Source: Rhodobiaceae bacterium UBA4490
Lineage (GTDB): Bacteria > Pseudomonadota > Alphaproteobacteria > Parvibaculales > Parvibaculaceae
Assembly: GCA_002389665.1 (NCBI GenBank)
Contig: DGNO01000002.1
Location: 629,624 to 693,623, forward strand
DNA: 64,000 bases
Reading direction: 5' to 3'
Shown piece after piece: positions 1-7,822 of the stretch (within the stretch, counting starts at the first letter, position 1; every line of letters begins with the position of its first letter). A program made the translations under genes and the position numbers. Below the pieces are notes generated by a model. The model had not been told where the DNA came from. It saw only the letters and a program-made list of their open reading frames with translations, and made no database searches.

Positions 1-330
1 CTGTTTCCGGAAGTTGTTTTTCTTTTTGATCTTCTGGAGCAGACATGGGCATTTCCGATCCGGCGGCAGGCGCACCTCGCGCGCCCCTCATTTACGCTAT
101 TCAGGCCCCCGCGCCAATGCCCGCGGGATAAATTACCGGAGATTCCCTCTCCCGCTTTTCAGGTTTCACATCTGGGGAAAGGACAATTTTGACGCAGCGG
201 CGCCATGGCCGCGCGCCGGCGCCATTGACGCGCCTTGAGGAGCGGCTACCGTTCGCACGGGCAGCGACAAGCCCGGGGTCTGGGGGACCAAAGGACCGGC
301 ATAAACAAGACCGGAAAGGGAGGACGCGCG
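1..330. other. Left-edge region without a recognisable gene
   Basis: No reading frame on either strand has a convincing start, ribosome binding site or family resemblance. The last 20 bases carry the purine-rich ribosome binding site (GGAAAGGGAGGA) of the acyl-CoA dehydrogenase gene. The first bases could belong to the end of a feature lying outside the window; I cannot tell. Confidence 0.5.
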
Positions 331-1560
331 ATGGACCTGAAACTGAGCCCGAAACACGAGGCCTTCCGCGAGGAGGTGCGCGCCTTTCTAGATGACAAGC
401 TCACCCCCGAGCTTGCCGAGGCGGGCGCGCGCATGACCAGCGTCTATTCCGATTATGAAAGCTCCATGGCCTGGCACCGCATCCTTCACGCCAAAGGCTG
501 GATCGCGCCCGGCTGGCCGGAAGAACATGGCGGCACCGGCTGGGACATCGTGCAGCGCTACATCTTCCAGAGCGAATGCGCGCGCGCCGGCACGCCCTCC
601 ATCTCGCCCATGGGGGTGGGCATGTGTGGGCCGGTGCTGATCGGCCACGGTACGAAAGAACAGCAGAACTATTACCTGCCGCGCATTCTTTCCGGCGAGG
701 ATTTCTGGTGTCAGGGCTATTCCGAGCCCGGCTCCGGCTCCGACCTTGCCTCGCTGCAGATGAGCGCGGTGGAGGACGGGGACGATTTTATCTGCAACGG
801 CACGAAAATCTGGACCACCCATGCCCAGCACGCCAACCGCGTCTTCTGCCTGGTGCGGACCGACAATTCCGGCAAGCCGCAGGAAGGCATCACCTTCGTG
901 CTGATCGACATGGACACGCCTGGCATCAGTGTCGATCCCATCATCATGCTGACGGGCGAGCATATTCAAAACCAGATATTCTTCACCGATGTGCGCGTGC
1001 CCAAAAAGAATGTGGTGGGGGAGATCGGCAAGGGCTGGACGGTCGCCAAATATCTGCTGGAATTCGAGCGCGGCAATGCCTATGCGCCGGGCCTGCATGA
1101 ACGGCTGAAGAAAATCCGCGCCATGGCCGCCGAAGAACGCTCCGGCGACGGCGCGCGGCTTTTGGATGATGCCGCCTTTGCCGGCAAGCTTGCCGAAGCC
1201 GAAGTAGAACTGACCGCCATCGAGTTCACCGAGCACCGCGTCCTTTCCACGCTCTCGCAAGGCGGCGCGCCGGGCTCTGCCTCTTCCATGCTCAAAACCC
1301 GCGGCACGGAAATGAGCCAGCGGCTGACCGAGCTCGCCATCGAAGCGGCGCAGTATTACATCGCCCCGTTCCAGCCCCATGCCACCCGTCCGGGCGGCCC
1401 GGTGCCGGGCTATAAAGCGCCCGCGCAACAGGACATTGCCGGGCCGGAGCACAGCCTGACGGTGATGAGCAAATATCTGAACGACCGCGCCGGCTCCATC
1501 TATGCCGGCTCGAACGAAATTCAGCGCGGCATCATGTCGAAGGCGGTGCTGGGGCTTTAG
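331..1560 (+). CDS. Acyl-CoA dehydrogenase family protein
   Basis: A 409-residue FAD enzyme that oxidises an acyl-CoA to the 2,3-enoyl-CoA, passing electrons to ETF. The N-terminal helical domain begins DLKLSPKHEAFREEVRAFL. The FAD/substrate segment YSEPGSGSDLASLQ lies near residue 130, and the C-terminal family signature YAGSNEIQRGIMSKAVLGL closes the protein, as is usual. The length is normal for the family. I chose the ATG at 331 because GGAAAGGGAGGA sits directly upstream and the conserved N-terminus begins there; a longer frame reading upstream adds arginine-rich sequence typical of non-coding DNA. The gene is alone on its strand, with a palindromic repeat after it. Substrate chain length cannot be told from sequence; it may act with the FadJ-like enzyme near 60 kb, but nothing links them directly. 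Confidence 0.93.
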   Translation: MDLKLSPKHEAFREEVRAFLDDKLTPELAEAGARMTSVYSDYESSMAWHRILHAKGWIAPGWPEEHGGTGWDIVQRYIFQSECARAGTPSISPMGVGMCGPVLIGHGTKEQQNYYLPRILSGEDFWCQGYSEPGSGSDLASLQMSAVEDGDDFICNGTKIWTTHAQHANRVFCLVRTDNSGKPQEGITFVLIDMDTPGISVDPIIMLTGEHIQNQIFFTDVRVPKKNVVGEIGKGWTVAKYLLEFERGNAYAPGLHERLKKIRAMAAEERSGDGARLLDDAAFAGKLAEAEVELTAIEFTEHRVLSTLSQGGAPGSASSMLKTRGTEMSQRLTELAIEAAQYYIAPFQPHATRPGGPVPGYKAPAQQDIAGPEHSLTVMSKYLNDRAGSIYAGSNEIQRGIMSKAVLGL

Positions 1561-1585
1561 GCGCTTCGCCCCTTTACGTCGCTTA

Positions 1586-1696
1586 CCCCCTCACCCAACC
1601 CTCTCCCCTCGGGGGAGAGGGCTTTCTTTTGTTTCCCTCGCCCCCCTTGGGGAGAGGGAGGGGCCCATCGCGCCCAGCGATGGGAGGGTGAGGGGG
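1586..1696. repeat. Nested palindromic repeat of the CCCTCACCC/GGGTGAGGG type, possibly a terminator
   Basis: Outer arms CCCCCTCACCC and GGGTGAGGGGG enclose smaller inverted repeats: CCTCTCCCC/GGGGGAGAGG and CCCATCGC/GCGATGGG. This is the form of a dispersed intergenic palindrome common in alphaproteobacteria. It lies between two convergent genes, so folding in the RNA could end transcription from both sides, although there is no clear T tract. Confidence 0.75.
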
Positions 1697-1701
1697 AACC
1701 T

Positions 1702-2370
1702 TCACCGCCCCAGCCCATTACGCAGATACGAGGTGACCTGCTGCGTCAGCGTTTCGATATCGGGCGCGCCCATTGCCTCGCTGTTAAAACCGCGGTCGTT
1801 GATCAGCGTGGCAAGCCCGTGGACAAGCGACCAGGCGGCCATGGTCGCCGCTTCCGGGTTTTCCGCATCGCCCCCGGCTTCTTCAGGGCCTATCTCTTCA
1901 AGATAAGCCGCCACCGCGTCGCGGATCATTTGATAGGAACTCAAAGAAGCCTCAAGCAGCGCAGGGTAAGCCGCCTTCTCGCCGATCAGCGGGCCGAACA
2001 TCAGCCGGAAGCGGCCGGGATTTTCCGTGGCAAAGAGCACATAGGCGGTGCCGAGCGCGCCGAGCCGGGGAGAGGCGCCCGCGATGGCGCTCCCCCGCAC
2101 TTCCATCTCCGCTGAAAGATCGCGGAAGCCGGTCGCGGCAATCTCCGCCAGAAGCGCTTCTTTATCGGTGAAATGATGATAGGGCGCGGTTTGCGAGACC
2201 CCCGCCTCCCGCGCCACCCGGCGCAGGCTGAGCGCCATCACCCCGTCCCGCTCGACGATGCGCGCACCCGCTTCCACCAAAGCCGCTTTCAAGTCGCCGT
2301 GGTGATAGGCCCGCGGTTTGGGGGTTTTCGGGGCTTTGGATTTCGGTTTTGCTTGGGCTTTGTCCGGCAT
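1702..2370 (-). CDS. TetR/AcrR family transcriptional regulator
   Basis: A 222-residue repressor-type protein. The first 20 residues are a lysine/proline-rich tail, followed by the TetR helix-turn-helix around residues 24-70 (AYHHGDLKAALVEAGARI, then LRRVAREAGVSQTAPYHHF). The C-terminal part looks like the WHG-type ligand domain found in many short TetR proteins. It is transcribed away from the DoxX gene, and the 77-base gap holds one perfect and one near-perfect 19-base palindrome, so autoregulation plus repression of the DoxX gene is the likely arrangement. The ligand is unknown. Family assignment is firm; the target is inference from position. Confidence 0.9.
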   Translation of the reverse strand: MPDKAQAKPKSKAPKTPKPRAYHHGDLKAALVEAGARIVERDGVMALSLRRVAREAGVSQTAPYHHFTDKEALLAEIAATGFRDLSAEMEVRGSAIAGASPRLGALGTAYVLFATENPGRFRLMFGPLIGEKAAYPALLEASLSSYQMIRDAVAAYLEEIGPEEAGGDAENPEAATMAAWSLVHGLATLINDRGFNSEAMGAPDIETLTQQVTSYLRNGLGR

Positions 2371-2390
2371 GAGAAAGAAATTGGCAGCTC

Positions 2391-2435
2391 ATCTTGACGG
2401 CGTCAAGATTCTCCTTATCTTAACATCGTCAAGAT
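2391..2435. promoter_or_regulatory. Two tandem palindromic operators in the TetR/DoxX divergent gap
   Basis: Site 1 (2391-2409) is ATCTTGACGGCGTCAAGAT, a perfect 9-1-9 inverted repeat. Site 2 (2417-2435) is ATCTTAACATCGTCAAGAT, the same palindrome with two mismatches in the left arm. Their centres are 26 bases apart. Site 2 ends 12 bases before the DoxX start, so a bound repressor would block both promoters. Confidence 0.85.
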
Positions 2436-2447
2436 AAAGAGATGCCC

Positions 2448-2918
2448 ATGCTGTTCGTTTTCATGATGCTTGCCGTCGCGGCTCTGGCCGCGCTTTTCGG
2501 GCGCCTCGGCGCGGCGCCGCTCAAAGACGCGCGCCTTGCCATGCGGATCGGCATGGCCGCCGGCTTTTTCTTTGTCGGCACCGACCACCTTCTCACCCCC
2601 GAGCGCTACATGCCGATGATGCCGCCCTACATCCCCTTCCACGGGGAAGTGATTTTCTTCACCGGGCTTTGCGAGATTGCAGGCGCCATCGGCCTTCTCA
2701 CGCCGCGCCTGAAGGAGCTTGCGGCGATGATGCTCGCGCTTTATGCGGTCGCGGTTTTTCCGGCGAATGTGCACAACGCCATGAACGGTCTTTCCGTTGC
2801 CGGTCTTCCGGACGCCAATCTTTATTACTGGGCACGGCTTTTCTTTCAGCCGCTTATCATCTGGTGGGCGCTTTATGCGGGCGGTCTTGTCGGCAAGCGC
2901 GCGCCCCAAGCCGCTTGA
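2448..2918 (+). CDS. DoxX family integral membrane protein
   Basis: A small membrane protein of 156 residues with four hydrophobic segments: the N-terminal MLFVFMMLAVAALAALF, then around GMAAGFFFVGTDHLL, EVIFFTGLCEIAGAIGLL and MMLALYAVAVFPANV. This is the pattern of DoxX-like proteins, which are linked to quinone- or thiol-dependent redox processes in some bacteria. Two ATGs are possible, 2442 and 2448; I prefer 2448 because AAAGAG lies six bases ahead of it but touches the earlier one. Its position behind two TetR palindromes suggests induction by a small molecule. The exact function is unknown. Confidence 0.85.
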   Translation: MLFVFMMLAVAALAALFGRLGAAPLKDARLAMRIGMAAGFFFVGTDHLLTPERYMPMMPPYIPFHGEVIFFTGLCEIAGAIGLLTPRLKELAAMMLALYAVAVFPANVHNAMNGLSVAGLPDANLYYWARLFFQPLIIWWALYAGGLVGKRAPQAA

Positions 2919-2997
2919 AGCCCCGCCTCTTGCGCTCCAAGCGTTCCGTGTTAACACTCCCACCAACAGATATTGACGCAATGGCGGGAGTTAACCC

Positions 2998-3699
2998 ATG
3001 CAGCTTCAAGACGCGATCAAAGAGCGCAAATCCATCCGCGCGTTCAAACCCGATCCCGTTCCCTTTGAAACGGTGAAAGAACTTCTGGAACTCGCCGCGC
3101 TCGCCCCTTCCGGCACCAATGTGCAGCCCTGGAAAGTGCATGTCGTGACGGGCGCGGCGCGCGAGCGCCTGGTGGAGGGCCTCCTTGCCTACCGCGAGGA
3201 AAATCCCGGCGACACCGCCCAGGAATTCGAGCATTCGAACAAACGCGTCGAGCCTTATCTCGGGCGCATGCGCAAACTCGGCAAGGATATGTACGGGCTG
3301 ATCGGCATTCCGAAAGGCGACAAGGAACGGGCCTGGGAGCAATGGGGCCGCAACTACAAGTTCTTCGACGCGCCGGTCGGGCTCATCTTCACCATCGACA
3401 AGGAACTCGATGCGCGCAGCTGGCTCGATATCGGCATGTTCATGCAGAACCTGATGCTGGCCGCGACGGAAAAGGGGCTGGCCACCTGCGCGCAAGGCGC
3501 CTGGAACATGTTCTGGAAAGCAACGCGCCCACTGCTCGGCATCCCAGAAAGCGAATACATCATCTGCGGCCTCTCGCTCGGCTATGCCGACCCGGATGCA
3601 CCTGTAAACGCGCTCATTTCAGAGCGCGAGCCGGTGGAGACCTTTGCGACCTTCCACGGTTTTGAGGGAGAAGAAGGCTCAGCGGCGAAAGCCGGCTGA
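2998..3699 (+). CDS. Nitroreductase family FMN protein
   Basis: A 233-residue member of the nitroreductase/flavin reductase fold, expected to bind FMN and reduce nitro compounds, quinones or related substrates with NAD(P)H. The N-terminal FMN-phosphate loop IKERKSIRAFKPDPV (residues 6-20) and the PSGTNVQPWKVHVV segment (about 37-50) are diagnostic. A second cofactor region, NLMLAATEKGLATCAQGAW, is near residue 155, and the ICGLSLGYADPDAPVN strand near 190 completes the fold. A GGCGGGAG ribosome binding site precedes the ATG. Its last 21 bases overlap the tail of the opposing secreted-protein gene. It resembles family members from xenobiotic-degrading alphaproteobacteria; the substrate is not assignable. 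Confidence 0.92.
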   Translation: MQLQDAIKERKSIRAFKPDPVPFETVKELLELAALAPSGTNVQPWKVHVVTGAARERLVEGLLAYREENPGDTAQEFEHSNKRVEPYLGRMRKLGKDMYGLIGIPKGDKERAWEQWGRNYKFFDAPVGLIFTIDKELDARSWLDIGMFMQNLMLAATEKGLATCAQGAWNMFWKATRPLLGIPESEYIICGLSLGYADPDAPVNALISEREPVETFATFHGFEGEEGSAAKAG

Positions 3700-3990
3700 A
3701 ATCCCGGCCGCGGCAAAACCGGCAGCGCGGCGGGCGGCATGAAAACCGTCGCGGCGCACGAAGATGAAGCGCGTCCCGTTATCGATATAGACCGAAGCGG
3801 GCCGCTCCACACCGCCCTGAAAGCCCGTCAGATCGATCTTGCCGTTCAGCACGAGGCCAGCGTCCGCCGTCTGCGCACGCGATTGCACAGTCCCCACCCC
3901 TTCCTCACTAAGTGGCCAGGAATCTGCAAAGGCCGGAGAAACGGCACCGGCAAGGAGAAGGCAAAGAGCGGTAAAAAGCGGTTTACGCAT
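3679..3990 (-). CDS. Small secreted hypothetical protein
   Basis: A 103-residue protein with a clear signal peptide (MRKPLFTALCLLLAGAVSPAFA, cut before DSW). The mature part, about 80 residues, begins SWPLSEEGVGTVQSRAQ and ends with an arginine/alanine-rich tail. I recognise no family. The start is the ATG at 3990 because GAGGA lies five bases ahead and the signal peptide begins there; a longer frame upstream does not look coding. It converges on the nitroreductase gene with a short 3-prime overlap. A periplasmic location is inferred from the signal peptide; the role is unknown. Confidence 0.65.
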   Translation of the reverse strand: MRKPLFTALCLLLAGAVSPAFADSWPLSEEGVGTVQSRAQTADAGLVLNGKIDLTGFQGGVERPASVYIDNGTRFIFVRRDGFHAARRAAGFAAAGISAGFRR

Positions 3991-4163
3991 AGCGTCCTCA
4001 TGAACAAGGCGGGACATGTGTTCAATATAGGGACAGACGGGCCAAAATGCAGCCCCGTTCTGGCACAGATGCACGGCTATTTCCGCAAACATGGTTAATG
4101 CAAAACGCCGCTGAAATCCGCTAGGCTCCCCTCAGAAGCAATAACAAATGCAGGGAGCCTTTT

Positions 4164-4775
4164 ATGCTGAAAGTCTATCACGCCCCCAATACGCGCTCGG
4201 TGCGTATCGTCTGGCTGTGCGAGGAACTGGGCCTCGACTATGAGAAAGTCGCGCTGGAATTCGACCCGAAAGTCCTTCAGTCGGAAAATTATCTGAAGAT
4301 CAACCCGCTCGGCAAAGTGCCGTCCATGGAAGAGGACGGGCTGGTGATCAACGAGTCCGGCGCCATCGTGCAATATCTTCTGGAAAAGACCGGCGACAAA
4401 GACTTGCAGCCCGCCCTCGGCACGCCGGAACGCGGACGCTATCTGCACTGGTTCCATTTCGCCGAGGCGACCTTGATGCCGCCGCTCGGCAATATCGCGC
4501 AGCACGCCTTCATCCGCCCGGAGGAAAAACGCATTTCCGCCGTTGCCGAAGAAGGCAAGGAAATGGCGATCAAAATCCTCAAGCTGCTCGACAAGGAACT
4601 GGAAGGGCGCAGCTATATCGCGGGCGAGAAATTCTCCGCCGCCGATATCATGCTGGGCTATGACCTGCTGCTCGCCAAGCTCTTCGGCCTTCTGACCGAC
4701 GCCATGCCCAATGTGCTGGCCTATTTCAACCGCCTGGCCGAGCGCCCCGCCTTTAAAAAAGCGACGGGCCAGTAA
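4164..4775 (+). CDS. Glutathione S-transferase family protein
   Basis: A cytosolic GST of 203 residues. The thioredoxin-like N-terminal domain (1-80) has the glutathione-site segments HAPNTRSVRIVWLCEELG, NPLGKVPSMEEDG with the cis-proline at the VPS turn, and NESGAIVQYL. The all-helical C-terminal domain follows (about 88-200), including the N-capping region AGEKFSAADIMLGYDL. Family members conjugate or reduce electrophiles with glutathione. The ribosome binding site AGGGAGCC precedes the ATG. No neighbour indicates a substrate. Three GST-like genes occur in this window (here, 43.2 kb and 62.1 kb), and they are distinct from one another. Confidence 0.93.
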   Translation: MLKVYHAPNTRSVRIVWLCEELGLDYEKVALEFDPKVLQSENYLKINPLGKVPSMEEDGLVINESGAIVQYLLEKTGDKDLQPALGTPERGRYLHWFHFAEATLMPPLGNIAQHAFIRPEEKRISAVAEEGKEMAIKILKLLDKELEGRSYIAGEKFSAADIMLGYDLLLAKLFGLLTDAMPNVLAYFNRLAERPAFKKATGQ

Positions 4776-4871
4776 GAGCGCCGGAGCGGAAGCAGATGTC
4801 TCACCCTTGGCGGCGGGCGGGAAGCCGTGCCAAACTCGCTGCCAAAAGAAGGCCGCCAGGGGAGAGAAGAC

Positions 4872-5717
4872 ATGAGCTACAAGACCATCGACGTCAAACC
4901 GGTTTCAGGCGCGCTCGGCGCGGAGATTTTCGGCGCGGATCTCGGCGCCGATCTCGACAACGAAACTTTCGACGACATTCACCAGGCCTTTCTCGACCAT
5001 CAGGTGATCTTTTTCCGCGATCAGACTCTGACACCGGAAAAACACAAGGAATTCGGCCGCCGCTTCGGCTCGCTCAACATCCATCCTTACGTGAAAGGCA
5101 TGGACGGCCATCCGGAGATCATGGAGATCATCAAGGAGCCGGAAGACAAACTGAATTTCGGCGGCGGCTGGCATTCGGACATGTCGTTCCAGAAAGAACC
5201 CGCTCTCGGCTCTATTCTCTACGGCATCGATATTCCCCCTTATGGCGGCGACACGCTTTTTGCGGGCCAGTACCGCGCTTATGAAACGCTTTCGGAGGGC
5301 ATGAAGAAACTTCTGGACGGGCTGACGGCGCTGCACACCGCCAAGGCCGAATATGGCCGCGCGGGCAATTCCGCTCAAAAGCGCAGCGCCATGGATGTGA
5401 AAAACGCCGAAGAAGATGTCCCCGCTTACGAGCATCCCGTCGTGCGCACGCATCCGGAAACGGGCCGCAAGGCGCTTTATGTAAACCCCGCCTTCACCGA
5501 GCGCTTTTCGGGCATGACGCGGGCGGAAAGCAAACCGCTGCTCGAATTTCTCTATGCCCATGCAACGCGGGAGGAATTCACCTGCCGCTTCCGCTGGCAG
5601 AAAGGCTCGCTCGCCTTCTGGGACAATCGCTGCGTCCAGCATTTCGCGCTCAACGATTATCACGGTCACCGCCGCCATATGCGCCGTGTGACGGTGAACG
5701 GCGATCTGCCGCGCTGA
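4872..5717 (+). CDS. TauD/TfdA family Fe(II)/2-oxoglutarate dioxygenase
   Basis: A 281-residue dioxygenase that would couple 2-oxoglutarate decarboxylation to oxidation of a substrate such as a sulfonate, an aryloxyalkanoate or a related acid. The iron ligands are visible: H101 and D103 in GGWHSDMSF and the distal H257 in VQHFALNDY. The arginine cluster HRRHMRRV after it would hold 2-oxoglutarate. The N-terminal KPVSGALGAEIFGADL is typical of the family. I use the ATG at 4872, which has GGAGAGAAGAC just ahead; the 15 codons upstream lack family resemblance. The radical SAM gene follows 167 bases later on the same strand. Substrate unknown; taurine is only one possibility. Confidence 0.92.
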   Translation: MSYKTIDVKPVSGALGAEIFGADLGADLDNETFDDIHQAFLDHQVIFFRDQTLTPEKHKEFGRRFGSLNIHPYVKGMDGHPEIMEIIKEPEDKLNFGGGWHSDMSFQKEPALGSILYGIDIPPYGGDTLFAGQYRAYETLSEGMKKLLDGLTALHTAKAEYGRAGNSAQKRSAMDVKNAEEDVPAYEHPVVRTHPETGRKALYVNPAFTERFSGMTRAESKPLLEFLYAHATREEFTCRFRWQKGSLAFWDNRCVQHFALNDYHGHRRHMRRVTVNGDLPR

Positions 5718-5884
5718 GGAGCGGCTAGGTCACATCATCGTGCGGAAGCGGCGGATGATTTGCGACAGCGCGCGATTGACGGTGAGCGGCAGCCTTTGCC
5801 ATCGTCGATCCGGCAGGCCCCTATCTGCGTAGACTTTGTGAGATACCCTTGTGCCATGAGGCGGCAGGACCCGAAGGACAGAAT

Positions 5885-6949
5885 ATGGAATCGATCTATT
5901 ACGTCATCTCCTGGGCCTGCCACCGGCGCTGCAAACATTGCTACGACACCCGCTTCCGCCCTTATGTGCGCGGCGCGCTGGACAATGTGATCGGCGAAGG
6001 CCAGGACGCCTATAAGAAGATCATCGCCAATCTTCCCGACACCATGATCTACAAAGACCCCAAGCATAAGGATGCGGAGGGCAACCCCGAGGAGCGGATC
6101 GGCCGGCTCATTCTTGCCGGCGGCGAAGTCCTCATCGATGCGATGCGCGAGCCGCTCTTTTATCCGGTGCTCGATGCCGCGAACGAGAAATACGGAAAGA
6201 ATGTGCGCCTTTCCATGCAGACAACAGGCGATCTCGTCACGCCGAAACTCATCGATGAATTACTGGAGCGCAATGTCTGGATGATTGCAGTGGCAGGCAT
6301 GGACGATTTTCATGTCGGCATGGAAGGCGACAAGCGCCTGGGGCTCATGGAAGAGCTGACCCGGATGTTCGAAAAAGCAGGTATCGGGCCGGTGCCCGGC
6401 CCGAAAAGCGGCCGCGACCACCTGACCGAGGACGGGCCTTTCTATTTCTTTTTCGGCGCCGACCCCAACCAATGGATCGGCGAGCTTTGGCCGCGCGGGC
6501 GTGCCTGGGAAAACGGGCTTTCCAAGGCCACGATGGAAACGAATTTCTGCGCCCGTCATTCCGGCGGCAAAAACTTTCTCAATCACGGCTGGGCGGGTTC
6601 CGAAGTCGCCATCGAACCCAACGGCAATGTCTTTCCCTGCTGCCTGAAAACCAAGCGGCCCATCGGCAATCTGCAGGAAGAAAAGCTCACCGATATTCTG
6701 GACAGCCTGAAGGGCCATCCGGTTTTCGAGGCAATCAATCAAGGCGCACCGGAGAGAATGGGCACCGCCCATGGCTGGGACGAGGCGCGCTTTGCCGCCG
6801 CCTCCCACACCAAAACCCCGAAAGGCGAGCCCTATGCCAATCTCTGCATCGGCTGCGACCGCTTTTTCGAGGAAGTGATGGGCCCGGTGCTGGATGAAGC
6901 GCGCGCCAAACGCCTTGGCTCCGGCGCCGCCGCCCCCGCCCCCGCCTAA
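5885..6949 (+). CDS. Radical SAM protein with a SPASM-like cysteine-rich C-terminus
   Basis: A 354-residue iron-sulfur enzyme that would cleave S-adenosylmethionine to make a 5-prime-deoxyadenosyl radical. The SAM-cluster motif CX3CX2C is C12, C16, C19 (CHRRCKHCY), and the glycine-rich SAM-binding strand is LILAGGEVLID. The C-terminal half has further cysteines, FCARHSGG, NVFPCCLKTKRPIGN and NLCIGCDRFFEE, in the layout of SPASM or twitch auxiliary-cluster domains. The tail GSGAAAPAPA is disordered. The start at 5885 has GAAGGACA ahead. No precursor peptide, second maturase or transporter is adjacent, so its substrate (peptide, cofactor or protein) is unknown. Sure of the superfamily, unsure of the role. 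Confidence 0.9.
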   Translation: MESIYYVISWACHRRCKHCYDTRFRPYVRGALDNVIGEGQDAYKKIIANLPDTMIYKDPKHKDAEGNPEERIGRLILAGGEVLIDAMREPLFYPVLDAANEKYGKNVRLSMQTTGDLVTPKLIDELLERNVWMIAVAGMDDFHVGMEGDKRLGLMEELTRMFEKAGIGPVPGPKSGRDHLTEDGPFYFFFGADPNQWIGELWPRGRAWENGLSKATMETNFCARHSGGKNFLNHGWAGSEVAIEPNGNVFPCCLKTKRPIGNLQEEKLTDILDSLKGHPVFEAINQGAPERMGTAHGWDEARFAAASHTKTPKGEPYANLCIGCDRFFEEVMGPVLDEARAKRLGSGAAAPAPA

Positions 6950-6961
6950 AGGCGCATTTAT

Positions 6962-6981
6962 CCCCGGGGTTATTGCCGGGG
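6962..6981 (+). terminator. Weak hairpin after the radical SAM gene
   Basis: CCCCGG and CCGGGG arms with an eight-base loop lie 13 bases after the stop codon. No T tract follows, so this is at best a pause or Rho-assisted site. Confidence 0.3.
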
Positions 6982-7101
6982 CTTATCCTGCTGAAACAAT
7001 TTGCAACAGAGCGGACATGCCCGGGATACGCGCCCGCGGCAGGCTTCCGCTCAATAAAACTTGATGCGGCGGCTTGACGCAGCTTGCACAGGCCCTTACA
7101 T

Positions 7102-7125
7102 AAACCATACCAACTGGTCGGTTTG
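7102..7125. promoter_or_regulatory. Candidate TetR operator ahead of the RND cluster
   Basis: The segment AAACCATACCA-AC-TGGTCGGTTTG is an imperfect inverted repeat (7 of 11 positions) around a strong ACCAACTGGT core. Sites with GGTCGGTTT arms are usual for TetR-family regulators of this type. It ends about ten bases before the likely TetR start, which fits autoregulation. Confidence 0.6.
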
Positions 7126-7135
7126 TTTAACTTTG

Positions 7136-7798
7136 ATGACGGATATGCAGGAAAAAATTCCCTCAAACTCCTCCGTTCCCCTGACCCCTGACAAGGATGG
7201 CCGCCAAATGCGCGGCGACCGGACCCGTCAGGCGCTGGTGGAATCGGCCTTTGAAGAAATTTACATGCACGGCTTCCGCGCTGCGAGCCTGAACGACATC
7301 ATCAAGAAAGCCGGCTGCACAAAAGGCTCCCTCTACCACCATTTTGCCGACAAGCACGCGCTGGGGCTGGCCGCCACGGCGGAGTTCATGGGCGCGCATA
7401 TCAAGGAGCTTTGGATAGACCCCCTGGCCGAGACGGCGGACCCCCTCACCTCGATCCGGACCATCATCGGGCATTATGCCTTTGGCGATGTCGGTCACGA
7501 TCCCCGTCTCGGCTGCCCTTTTCAAAACCTGACACAGGAAATGGCGGGCATCGACGAGGACTTTCAGAATTACTTCAAGAACCTCTTCGAAGCCTGGCGC
7601 GACGCGCTGGTCGATGCGCTCAAAAGGGGCGAGCGCAACGGCACGGTGCGCAAAGGCATTGATGCGGAAAGTGTCGCCACCTTGATCATTGCCAGCCATC
7701 AGGGCGTGGCGAGCATGATCAAAGCCACGCAGGACGAGGGCGTGGGGCACACCGCAACTTCTGCATTCTTCGATTATCTGGACAGCCTGCGGCCCTAA
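7136..7798 (+). CDS. TetR/AcrR family regulator of the RND transport cluster
   Basis: A 220-residue regulator. The helix-turn-helix covers about residues 30-75 (RGDRTRQALVESAFEEIY, then LNDIIKKAGCTKGSLYHHF). The C-terminal ligand domain includes GHDPRLGCPFQNLTQEMAG, a cysteine-containing segment seen in a TetR subgroup that governs responses to electrophiles and lipophiles. Starts at 7136, 7145 or 7208 are possible: 7208 has AAGGA ten bases ahead, while 7136 and 7145 lie just after the palindrome. The gene is 24 bases ahead of the RND gene on the same strand, so it probably regulates its own operon. Confidence 0.9.
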   Translation: MTDMQEKIPSNSSVPLTPDKDGRQMRGDRTRQALVESAFEEIYMHGFRAASLNDIIKKAGCTKGSLYHHFADKHALGLAATAEFMGAHIKELWIDPLAETADPLTSIRTIIGHYAFGDVGHDPRLGCPFQNLTQEMAGIDEDFQNYFKNLFEAWRDALVDALKRGERNGTVRKGIDAESVATLIIASHQGVASMIKATQDEGVGHTATSAFFDYLDSLRP

Positions 7799-7822
7799 GG
7801 TACGCAGGCCAAGTGAGGCAAC

